From Flavobacteriaceae bacterium (GTDB taxonomy: Bacteria > Bacteroidota > Bacteroidia > Flavobacteriales > Flavobacteriaceae), in the NCBI GenBank assembly GCA_947482805.1, contig CANKLK010000143.1, positions 1-5,387 of the forward strand: a DNA stretch of 5,387 nt, read 5' to 3'. This document shows positions 1 through 5,202 of the stretch, in pieces. The notes beneath the pieces were generated by a model. It saw only the letters and a program-made list of their open reading frames with translations, made no database searches and was not told where the DNA came from. The first letter of the stretch is position 1. Each line of letters opens with the position of its first letter. Made by a program: the position numbers and the translations under genes.

Positions 1-281
1 AAACTTTCTAATGATTTTTCTAAATTTTGAGCACCTTTTGTGCTTAACAGTGTTATTTCTTTGGAACTGTTAATCAAATCAGAATTGTTTTGTTTCAAGT
101 AATCGTTCTGTTTAGAAAGTGCATCTTTTTCAGACAAGCATAAGTTCAATTTAACGGTAGTTGAATTCAATAAGTCTTGACATTCTTTGTTTTGTGCTTC
201 GAGAGCAGCAATTTTTTTCTTTGTGCCACAAGAGGTTAGAGTAAGGGCAACCAACGAAAGTGCAAAAATTACTTTTTTCAT
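1..281 (-). CDS. Lipoprotein with coiled-coil N-terminal region, probably OmpA/MotB-like (partial, C-terminus missing)
   Basis: Only the first 93 codons are in the window; the gene continues past the left edge. The ATG at 281 opens a classical lipoprotein signal: two lysines (K2, K3), a hydrophobic stretch (residues 4-16) and the lipobox LTSC with the acylated cysteine at position 18, followed by G-T-K-K-K. From about residue 23 the chain is polar and heptad-like, rich in Leu, Gln, Asn, Lys and Glu, consistent with a coiled coil leaving the membrane anchor. The sequence around residues 18-40 resembles flavobacterial proteins annotated as OmpA family or MotB-like, in which a C-terminal OmpA domain binds peptidoglycan; that domain lies outside the window, so this part is inference. 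It has its own promoter just upstream, so it is probably not dependent on the glycosyltransferase transcript. Expected location is the outer or inner membrane facing the periplasm. Lipoprotein nature is secure; OmpA membership is moderately likely. Confidence 0.85.
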   Translation of the reverse strand, partial: MKKVIFALSLVALTLTSCGTKKKIAALEAQNKECQDLLNSTTVKLNLCLSEKDALSKQNDYLKQNNSDLINSSKEITLLSTKGAQNLEKSLES

Positions 282-305
282 AAGATAGTGTAATTAAAAT
301 TTTAA

Positions 306-333
306 CAAAAGTACATATTAATTTAGATTTCAA
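306..333 (-). promoter_or_regulatory. Bacteroidota-type promoter for the lipoprotein gene
   Basis: Read on the minus strand, TACTTTTG (313-306) is a perfect match to the Bacteroidota -7 consensus TAnnTTTG. A TTG lies at 333-331 with a spacer of exactly 17 bases, matching the TTG-N17-23-TAnnTTTG pattern known for Flavobacterium. Transcription would start near 300, leaving a leader of about 20 bases before the ATG at 281. This is the best-formed promoter in the window. Confidence 0.8.
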
Positions 334-359
334 GAGTGGTTTTAAATGATAAACTCTTG
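331..359 (-). other. Inverted repeat in the gap between glycosyltransferase and lipoprotein genes
   Basis: CAAGAGT (331-337) and ACTCTTG (353-359) form a perfect 7-bp stem around a 15-base A/T-rich loop. It starts 6 bases beyond the glycosyltransferase stop codon and could act as a weak transcript end or 3' stabiliser. No run of T follows it in the minus-strand direction, so it is not a standard intrinsic terminator. One arm covers the TTG element of the lipoprotein promoter, so it could instead be an operator. Its role is undetermined. Confidence 0.4.
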
Positions 360-365
360 TTAAAA

Positions 366-1361
366 TTATTTTTCAAATATAGTGCCGTTTTTCAGGAAGT
401 AGCTATTGACAATGCTTTTGGAGTGATAATAATTTTCGAACTGAGTTCCGTTTCTTTTTTTTAACGTTTTGTTTATCAGATGATAAAAATGAAAGTGGGC
501 TCTAATAATTGCCCAACAATGAATAAATTTACCTTTAAAAATAAATTGTATTCCAGCAACACCATCAAGTATGAGACGTACAAAAAGAATAGGAACCAAT
601 TTATTTGCGGGTAAATTTTTAGTAAGCATCAATAATGAGTTCCTGAAGTTCAAGAAAGTCTTCTTCGGATTGCTTTCGTTTAAGGTGGCACCACCAACAT
701 GATACACTACTGATTCTGAAGTGTATTTTGATTTGTAGCCCATATTAAAAGCGCGCCAGCAGAAATCTATCTCTTCCTGATGCGCAAAGAAATCATCGTC
801 AAAACCGTTTAGTTTTCGATAAACTTCTTTTCGGATAAAAAAACAGGCACCACTTGCCCAAAAGATTTCTAACTCATCATCATATTGACCATTGTCTTTT
901 TCAATAGTTTCAAAAACTCGTCCTCTGCAATAAGGATAGCCAAATTGGTCGATAAAACCGCCGGCTGCGCCAGCGTATTCAAAATATTCTTTGTTTTTGT
1001 AGTCTAAAAGTTTTGGTTGTATGATTCCAATTTTTGCTTCATTATCAAATATAGATAGTATTGGCGTAAGCCAGTTTTTAGTAACCTCAATGTCGGAATT
1101 GACGAGAGCATAATACTCTTCTTCAACCTGTTCAAGCGCCAAATTATAGCCTTTAGCAAAACCATAATTGCCATCATTTTGAATAATAGTAACTGATGGA
1201 AACTTTTCTTTTATAACAGCAATCGAATTATCAGTCGAAGCATTATCTACCACATAGATTTTTGCTTCATCAGAATAGGCAACCACAGAAGGCAAATACT
1301 GTACTAACAGTTTGGCTCCGTTCCAATTTAGTATAACTACAGCTATTCTCTTGTCTAACAT
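366..1361 (-). CDS. Family 2 glycosyltransferase (rhamnosyltransferase/WbbL-like)
   Basis: This 331-residue protein should transfer a sugar from a nucleotide-sugar donor to a cell-surface glycan at the cytoplasmic face of the inner membrane. The GT-A fold is visible in order: the first beta strand VVILNWNG (8-15), the nucleotide-binding VVDNASTD (37-44), NYGFAKGYN (65-73), and NSD (88-90), the counterpart of the DxD metal site. SGACFFIRKE (170-179) and GFDDDFFAHQEEIDFCWR (186-203) follow, the latter supplying the acidic catalytic-base region, then YHVGG (220-224) and an FRNS motif (239-242). Beyond about 250 the chain is more hydrophobic, basic and histidine-rich (275-295), suggesting peripheral membrane association. 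Length and motifs fit an intact family member. Donor and acceptor cannot be deduced, and there are no polysaccharide genes beside it. The start codon lies three bases after the stop of the HSDR_N gene (TAA-TAG-ATG), so the two are very probably translated from one mRNA. Confidence 0.9.
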   Translation of the reverse strand: MLDKRIAVVILNWNGAKLLVQYLPSVVAYSDEAKIYVVDNASTDNSIAVIKEKFPSVTIIQNDGNYGFAKGYNLALEQVEEEYYALVNSDIEVTKNWLTPILSIFDNEAKIGIIQPKLLDYKNKEYFEYAGAAGGFIDQFGYPYCRGRVFETIEKDNGQYDDELEIFWASGACFFIRKEVYRKLNGFDDDFFAHQEEIDFCWRAFNMGYKSKYTSESVVYHVGGATLNESNPKKTFLNFRNSLLMLTKNLPANKLVPILFVRLILDGVAGIQFIFKGKFIHCWAIIRAHFHFYHLINKTLKKRNGTQFENYYHSKSIVNSYFLKNGTIFEK

Positions 1362-1364
1362 CTA

Positions 1365-1823
1365 TTATCTCTTGGTCTCTTGTCTAAAACTAGGTAATTC
1401 ATCGAGAAAAATATACTTTTCATTCTCAAAGTCCATTTGACAAAAGTAATGATTTAGTCCGTTGGTTACCATCAGGTATTGCGCTTTCAATTTTAGGTTA
1501 TAACGTGCAATTTGATCAAAGGTTTCCTGTGTGATTTTCACTTCCGGCGCTTTGCATTCTATTAATAAATACAATTCGCCATTAGGATGAAAAACCACTA
1601 TGTCATAGCGTTTGTTAATTTCATTTACCTTAACTAACTTCTCAACATTGATATACGATTTCGGATAATTTTTCTCTTCAAGTAAATATTGAACGGTATG
1701 TTGTCTAACCCATTCTTCGGGATTAAGAATGATAAACTTTTTCCTGATGTCATCAAAAATCGACACTTTATTTTCACTATTTTTGAATCGAAAGTTATAA
1801 GAAGGAAAGTTGAGTTTTTGCAT
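1365..1823 (-). CDS. Orphan HSDR_N-type PD-(D/E)XK nuclease-fold protein
   Basis: The 152-residue protein resembles the N-terminal nuclease domain of type I restriction enzyme R subunits (the HSDR_N_2 type) but stands alone. The core reads as PEEWVRQH (35-42), the helix carrying the first acidic residue, then RYDIVVF (72-78) with D74, then LIECKAP (87-93) giving E89-x-K91, and Q104 in the helix after it. Together this is a complete PD-(D/E)XK metal site, so catalysis is possible. No helicase/translocase domain, HsdM or HsdS is present, so it is not a working type I restriction system. As far as I recall, such stand-alone copies recur in Flavobacteriia near glycosyltransferase and holA genes, which suggests a housekeeping nucleic-acid role, but its substrate is unknown. 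It is the first gene of a two-gene unit with the glycosyltransferase and is divergent from holA. The ATG at 1823 is the only methionine before residue 118, so the start is firm. Confidence 0.85.
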   Translation of the reverse strand: MQKLNFPSYNFRFKNSENKVSIFDDIRKKFIILNPEEWVRQHTVQYLLEEKNYPKSYINVEKLVKVNEINKRYDIVVFHPNGELYLLIECKAPEVKITQETFDQIARYNLKLKAQYLMVTNGLNHYFCQMDFENEKYIFLDELPSFRQETKR

Positions 1824-1827
1824 TCAA

Positions 1828-1858
1828 CAAATCTATTATCAAATAAACGAATAACCAA
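1828..1858 (-). promoter_or_regulatory. Candidate promoter for the HSDR_N-glycosyltransferase unit, near-leaderless
   Basis: On the minus strand TAGATTTG (1835-1828) is a full match to TAnnTTTG, with TTG at 1858-1856 and a 20-base spacer, within the 17-23 range reported for Flavobacterium. The box ends only four bases before the ATG at 1823, so transcription would begin at or within a base or two of the start codon, giving a leaderless mRNA. Short A/T-rich motifs arise by chance, so the assignment is moderate. Confidence 0.5.
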
Positions 1859-1864
1859 ATAAAC
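1840..1864. repeat. Short direct repeat in the divergent intergenic region
   Basis: CAAATAAAC occurs at 1840-1848 and again at 1856-1864, a period of 16 bases. It occupies over half of the 46-base gap between the HSDR_N gene and holA and overlaps the TTG element of the minus-strand promoter candidate. It could be a paired regulator site or a simple A-rich coincidence. Confidence 0.5.
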
Positions 1865-1869
1865 TTATT

Positions 1870-2874
1870 TTGGAAGAAGTAGTAAAAATAATTAATGACA
1901 TCAAAGCAGGTAAAATCAAACCTATATATTTCCTGATGGGCGAAGAGCCTTATTATATTGATAGAATCACCGAATATTTGGAAGATACCCTTTTGACCGA
2001 AGATGAAAAGGGATTTAACCAAATGGTGCTTTATGGTCGCGATACTACTATTGATGATATTGTAGCAAATGCTAAACGCTACCCAATGATGGCAGAACGC
2101 CAGGTAGTCATTGTAAAAGAAGCACAGGAATTATCAAGGACGATTGACCAATTGGAAAAATATGCCGAAAACCCACAACATACAACGGTTTTAGTTTTCG
2201 CTTACAAATACAAATCGCTGGACAAACGCAAGAAAGTAACTAAATTGCTTGAAAAAAATGGCTTGGTTTACGAGAGCAAAAAGATGTACGACAATAAAGT
2301 AGGCGAGTGGATTAAACGCGTTTTGCAAGGAAGAGGTTATGGTATTGAACCCAAAGCAATGGCTATGCTAGTTGAATTTCTAGGAAACGATTTGAGCCGA
2401 ATTGCTAACGAATTGACCAAACTAGAAATAATTCTACCTAAAGGGAGTACCATTACCCCTCATCATATTGAAGAAAATATCGGGTTTAGTAAGGATTTTA
2501 ATGTGTTTGAATTTAGAAAAGCTATTGGTGAAAAAAACCAATTCAAAGCGTATCAGATTGCAAATTATTTTGCCCAAAACCAAAAAGATAATCCCATTGT
2601 TATGACCAACGGATTGGTTTTTAGTTTCTTTTCTGCTTTACTTCAATACCATGGCTTAAAAGATAAGTCTCCTAGCAATACTGCTAAAATATTAAAGGTT
2701 AGTCCTTATTTTGTAAACGATTATATAGCAGCAGCACATAATTATCCAATGAAAAAAGTGAGTGCCATAGTTGGAAAGCTACGTGATATTGATGTAAAAA
2801 GCAAAGGTGTTGGAGCAAATGGGTTACCTCAAGGCGATTTACTGAAGGAAATGTTGGTGAGTATTTTTAATTAA
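1870..2874 (+). CDS. holA: DNA polymerase III subunit delta (clamp loader)
   Basis: Delta is the clamp-opening wrench of the DNA polymerase III clamp loader: it binds the beta sliding clamp and, with the tau/gamma and delta-prime subunits, loads it on primed DNA. The 334-residue chain has the expected length and layout: an N-terminal domain beginning IKPIYFLMGEEPYYID (16-31), which replaces the Walker A site of the related AAA+ subunits; a middle lid region with NDLSRIANELTKLE (173-186), matching the conserved D-L-x-x-I-x-x-E-L-x-K-L pattern; VFEF (212-215); and the C-terminal helical collar ending with the DIDVKSKG segment (306-313). The start is TTG at 1870. The frame is closed by TAA at 1852-1854, there is no ATG or GTG between, and the next ATG is codon 23, inside the conserved GEEPYYID region. 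The preceding leader is A-rich, with no Shine-Dalgarno sequence, as usual in this phylum. It is divergent from the HSDR_N gene and no partner replication genes are nearby. Confidence 0.95.
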   Translation: MEEVVKIINDIKAGKIKPIYFLMGEEPYYIDRITEYLEDTLLTEDEKGFNQMVLYGRDTTIDDIVANAKRYPMMAERQVVIVKEAQELSRTIDQLEKYAENPQHTTVLVFAYKYKSLDKRKKVTKLLEKNGLVYESKKMYDNKVGEWIKRVLQGRGYGIEPKAMAMLVEFLGNDLSRIANELTKLEIILPKGSTITPHHIEENIGFSKDFNVFEFRKAIGEKNQFKAYQIANYFAQNQKDNPIVMTNGLVFSFFSALLQYHGLKDKSPSNTAKILKVSPYFVNDYIAAAHNYPMKKVSAIVGKLRDIDVKSKGVGANGLPQGDLLKEMLVSIFN

Positions 2875-2901
2875 TTTTTATCGTTTTAAAAATCAATAAA
2901 T

Positions 2902-3069
2902 ATCAAAAAAATATTCATCTTTACTATTCTATTAACGGCACTAACGCTTCAAGATGCTTTCATTCAATGCGGTAAGCTTATAGATAGTAATGATTATTGA
3001 AAAGACTTAATGGGAAATCTTGGGTCATAAGTAGGAGTTATTTATAAAGCAACTTGGGAAGAGGGATAA
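2902..3069 (+). pseudogene. Relic of a secreted amidohydrolase (N-terminal fragment, internally deleted)
   Basis: In the frame starting at 2902 the translation reads I-K-K followed by IFIFTILLTALTLQ, a typical signal peptide, then DAFIQCGKLIDSNDY and a TGA at 2998. The QCGKLID block directly after a signal peptide is characteristic of secreted metal-dependent amidohydrolases in Bacteroidota, where it forms the first beta strands of the composite domain. The expected ATG is ATC at 2902-2904, so the gene has lost its start. The frame continues with further stops at 3028 and 3067. Between them VGVIYKATWEEG weakly recalls the G-x-x-Y-K ending of amidohydrolases, which would mean that the whole catalytic barrel has been deleted between about 2997 and 3028. 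That second half is speculative. Intact family members are around 400 residues or more, so nothing functional can be made here. Confidence 0.6.
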
Positions 3070-3098
3070 GGGATTAGTCTGAATCATATTCTTTTTAA

Positions 3099-3124
3099 TA
3101 GAAAAGCTTTCTCTACTTTTTTTT
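3099..3124 (+). terminator. Weak intrinsic terminator candidate
   Basis: TAGAAAAGCTTTCTCTA (3099-3115) can fold into a short hairpin with one A-C mismatch, followed after one C by a run of eight T (3117-3124). The stem is A/T-rich and the loop is cramped, so stability is low. If real it would end the holA transcript before the promoter of the next gene. Confidence 0.3.
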
Positions 3125-3150
3125 ATCCCGTTTGCCTTTTCGCTTATCCT

Positions 3151-3181
3151 TTTCAAAACTCACATATTTTACTTAAATTTG
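3151..3181 (+). promoter_or_regulatory. Promoter of the membrane protein-ettA unit
   Basis: TAAATTTG at 3174-3181 matches the Bacteroidota TAnnTTTG box exactly. The upstream element is imperfect: TTTC at 3151-3154, 19 bases away, in place of TTTG. Transcription would begin near 3187, about 22 bases before the ATG at 3209. No similar box lies between this gene and ettA, so this is the likely promoter for both. Confidence 0.6.
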
Positions 3182-3208
3182 CTCACCAAAAATTAAATAC
3201 CACAAAAC

Positions 3209-3391
3209 ATGGGAATGAATAAAAATACCGTCTTAGGATGGGCAACATTAATAATGATTATCATGGGATTTATTCTAATAGGGTTAGGGGTTTATCGCTA
3301 TTCCGATATTGCGGGCTGGGGGTTTGGAGCTGTTGGTGTTGGATTTTTAGCAAACGCTTGGGTTTTCAGTTCTCTAAAAGGGCGACTATAA
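3209..3391 (+). CDS. Small two-helix membrane protein, CAL67264 family
   Basis: A 60-residue protein with two predicted membrane segments, about residues 10-29 and 37-55, joined by a short polar turn (YRYSDIAG, 29-36) and ending in a basic SLKGRL tail. Glycines are spaced through both helices (G20, G25, G27, G38, G40, G43, G45), which suggests tight helix packing. I recognise it as the small membrane protein of Flavobacteriia called the CAL67264 family; no function is known to me. The first ATG (3209) gives M-G-M-N; the ATG at 3215 would give a 58-residue form beginning MNKNTVLGW and is an equally reasonable start. The leader is A-rich without a Shine-Dalgarno sequence. It stands 38 bases ahead of ettA with no promoter or terminator between, so it is probably co-transcribed with it. 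Despite its size it is a convincing gene because of the clear hydrophobic pattern and the promoter placed ahead of it. Confidence 0.85.
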   Translation: MGMNKNTVLGWATLIMIIMGFILIGLGVYRYSDIAGWGFGAVGVGFLANAWVFSSLKGRL

Positions 3392-3392
3392 T

Positions 3393-3416
3393 TTAATCTA
3401 ATAATTCTTAATCTAA
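3393..3416 (+). repeat. Short direct repeat in the leader of ettA
   Basis: TTAATCTAA is present at 3393-3401 and 3408-3416, a 15-base period, in the 38-base gap before ettA. It precedes the A-rich translation-start region (3418-3429). It may be a small duplication or a binding site, and chance is plausible in sequence this rich in A and T. Confidence 0.4.
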
Positions 3417-3429
3417 CAATAAAAAACAA

Positions 3430-5124
3430 ATGTCAGACGATAAAAAAGTAATTTTCTCAATGCAACGATTGAGTAAATCATACCAAGGAAGTGATAAGCA
3501 AGTTTTAAAGAATATTTATTTAAGTTTCTTTTATGGTGCAAAGATTGGAATCCTTGGATTAAATGGTTCAGGTAAATCATCTTTATTAAAGATTATAGCC
3601 GGTGTCGATAAAAATTATCAAGGCGATGTGGTTTTCCAACCTGGTTATACGGTTGGTTACTTAGAACAAGAACCAAAACTAGATGAAACCAAAACAGTTT
3701 TAGAAATCGTAAAAGAAGGCGTTGCTGAAACGATGGCACTTTTGGACGAATTCAATAAAATTAATGATATGTTTGGCTTGCCAGAAGTGTATGAGGATGC
3801 CGATAAAATGGATAAACTGATGGACCGTCAAGCAGAGTTGCAGGACAGAATAGATGCATGTGGCGCATGGGAAATTGATAATAAATTAGAAGTTGCCATG
3901 GATGCTCTTCGCACTCCTGACGGGGATATGCCAATTAGTGTTTTATCAGGCGGAGAAAAACGTAGAGTTGCGCTTTGTCGTTTGTTGTTGCAAAATCCGG
4001 ATGTACTTTTACTCGATGAGCCAACCAACCACTTGGATGCGGAAAGTGTTCTTTGGTTGGAACAACATTTAGCACAATATGCTGGAACCGTTATTGCCGT
4101 AACGCACGATAGATATTTCTTGGACAATGTTGCCGGCTGGATTTTGGAATTGGATAGAGGCGAAGGTATTCCGTGGAAAGGAAACTATTCTTCTTGGCTT
4201 GACCAAAAGTCAAAACGTATGGAGCAGGAAGAAAAAGTGGCTTCCAAACGTAGAAAAACGTTAGAACGTGAGTTGGATTGGGTGCGACAAGGAGCTAAAG
4301 GACGTCAGACAAAACAAAAAGCACGTTTGCAAAATTATGATAAACTCTTAAATGAAGACCAAAAGGAACTAGATGAAAAATTAGAAATCTATATCCCGAA
4401 TGGTCCTCGATTAGGAACTAATGTAATTGAAGCTAAAAATGTTGCCAAGGCTTTTGGTGACAAATTATTATATGATAACTTAAACTTTACTTTACCACAA
4501 GCTGGAATTGTTGGCATCATCGGGCCTAACGGTGCCGGTAAATCGACAATCTTCCGAATGATTATGGGAGAAGAAAAAACAGATTCTGGTCAATTTAGCG
4601 TTGGAGACACAGTTAAAATTGCTTACGTTGACCAATCACATTCGAATATAGATCCAAATAAATCTATCTGGGAAAATTTCTGCGACGGACAAGAATTAAT
4701 CATGATGGGCGGAAGACAAGTAAACTCAAGAGCCTATTTATCTCGATTTAACTTTGGCGGAAGTGACCAAAACAAAAAAGTTGCGGCTTTATCTGGTGGA
4801 GAACGTAATCGTTTACATTTGGCCATGACGTTGAAAGAAGAAGGAAACGTATTGTTACTTGATGAGCCAACGAATGATTTGGATATTAATACGCTTCGTG
4901 CTTTGGAAGAAGGATTAGAAAACTTCGCTGGTTGTGCAGTAGTAATTAGTCACGATAGATGGTTCTTAGACAGAATTTGTACGCACATTTTAGCGTTTGA
5001 AGGAAACTCTGATGTTTACTATTTTGAAGGTGGATTCTCTGAGTATGAAGAAAACAAAAAGAAACGTTTAGGTGCGGATGTATCTCCGAAACGAATAAAA
5101 TATCGCAAATTGATTAGAAATTAG
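3430..5124 (+). CDS. ettA: Energy-dependent translational throttle protein EttA (ABC-F ATPase)
   Basis: EttA is a soluble ABC-F protein that binds the ribosomal E site and lets the first elongation steps proceed only when ATP is plentiful relative to ADP, as shown for the E. coli protein. The 564-residue chain is close to the E. coli length (about 555). First nucleotide-binding domain: Walker A GLNGSGKS (43-50), an inserted arm at roughly 95-140, signature LSGGE (172-176), Walker B LLLDEPTNHLD (193-203) with catalytic E197, and the H-loop THD (H226). A charged, coiled interdomain linker (about 255-325, rich in K, R and E) contacts tRNA in the family. Second domain: Walker A GPNGAGKS (365-372), LSGGE (454-458), LLLDEPTNDLD (475-485) with E479, and SHD (H508). 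No transmembrane segments are present. The short arm and the linker favour EttA over Uup or antibiotic-resistance ABC-F proteins. It is probably transcribed with the small membrane protein upstream and is closed by a strong terminator. Confidence 0.95.
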   Translation: MSDDKKVIFSMQRLSKSYQGSDKQVLKNIYLSFFYGAKIGILGLNGSGKSSLLKIIAGVDKNYQGDVVFQPGYTVGYLEQEPKLDETKTVLEIVKEGVAETMALLDEFNKINDMFGLPEVYEDADKMDKLMDRQAELQDRIDACGAWEIDNKLEVAMDALRTPDGDMPISVLSGGEKRRVALCRLLLQNPDVLLLDEPTNHLDAESVLWLEQHLAQYAGTVIAVTHDRYFLDNVAGWILELDRGEGIPWKGNYSSWLDQKSKRMEQEEKVASKRRKTLERELDWVRQGAKGRQTKQKARLQNYDKLLNEDQKELDEKLEIYIPNGPRLGTNVIEAKNVAKAFGDKLLYDNLNFTLPQAGIVGIIGPNGAGKSTIFRMIMGEEKTDSGQFSVGDTVKIAYVDQSHSNIDPNKSIWENFCDGQELIMMGGRQVNSRAYLSRFNFGGSDQNKKVAALSGGERNRLHLAMTLKEEGNVLLLDEPTNDLDINTLRALEEGLENFAGCAVVISHDRWFLDRICTHILAFEGNSDVYYFEGGFSEYEENKKKRLGADVSPKRIKYRKLIRN

Positions 5125-5136
5125 TCTATTACTAAT

Positions 5137-5165
5137 AAAATCCCGGGCAATCGGGATTTTTTTTT
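5137..5165 (+). terminator. Intrinsic terminator after ettA
   Basis: AAAATCCCG (5137-5145) pairs perfectly with CGGGATTTT (5152-5160) around a 6-base loop, and the T-run reaches nine bases (5157-5165). It begins 12 bases after the ettA stop codon and is a textbook Rho-independent terminator. Confidence 0.93.
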
Positions 5166-5177
5166 GAATAAAAATTT

Positions 5178-5185
5178 TATATTTG
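5178..5185 (+). promoter_or_regulatory. -7 box of the promoter for the downstream secreted protein
   Basis: TATATTTG at 5178-5185 is an exact TAnnTTTG match, 17 bases before the ATG at 5203, so the leader would be very short. No TTG is found 17-23 bases upstream; that region is the right arm and T-run of the ettA terminator, so the upstream element is weak or absent. Confidence 0.5.
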
Positions 5186-5202
5186 ATCGATTAACCAAAC
5201 TT

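Larger units (their letters stand above)
2875..3208 (+). other. 334-base gap without an intact gene, holding a gene relic and regulatory signals
   Basis: Between holA and the small membrane protein gene no intact reading frame is credible. From left to right it contains an A/T-only inverted repeat just after holA (ATTTTTA 2874-2880, TAAAAAT 2887-2893), the amidohydrolase relic (2902-3069), a weak hairpin with a T-run (3099-3124), and the promoter of the following gene (3151-3181). A 7-bp pair GGATAAG (3064-3070) / CTTATCC (3143-3149) is also present but is too far apart to be a convincing hairpin. No tRNA, riboswitch or repeat family was recognised. Confidence 0.7.

Noticed and set aside
151..333. 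A 60-codon minus-strand frame overlapping the lipoprotein start
   Set aside because: It covers the lipoprotein signal-peptide region and its promoter in another frame, has no family resemblance, and starts upstream of the predicted transcription start.
1778..1785. TATTTTTG as a holA promoter -7 box
   Set aside because: It matches TAnnTTTG but has no TTG 17-23 bases upstream, lies inside the HSDR_N gene and would give a leader of about 80 bases; it may be chance in A/T-rich sequence.
1365..1823. A restriction-modification or other defence system
   Set aside because: Only an isolated HSDR_N-like domain is present; there is no methylase, specificity subunit, helicase, toxin or mobile element around it.
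1634..2022. Two minus-strand frames overlapping the HSDR_N gene and the start of holA
   Set aside because: Both are out-of-frame shadows of well-supported genes, with low-complexity hydrophobic translations and no plausible start signals.
2874..2893. ATTTTTA/TAAAAAT inverted repeat as the holA terminator
   Set aside because: The stem is made only of A-T pairs and no T-run follows, so it is too weak to call.
3828..4127. A 99-codon open frame antisense to ettA
   Set aside because: It mirrors the conserved ABC ATPase motifs on the opposite strand; it is Ser- and Cys-rich with no domain or promoter, so it is a shadow.
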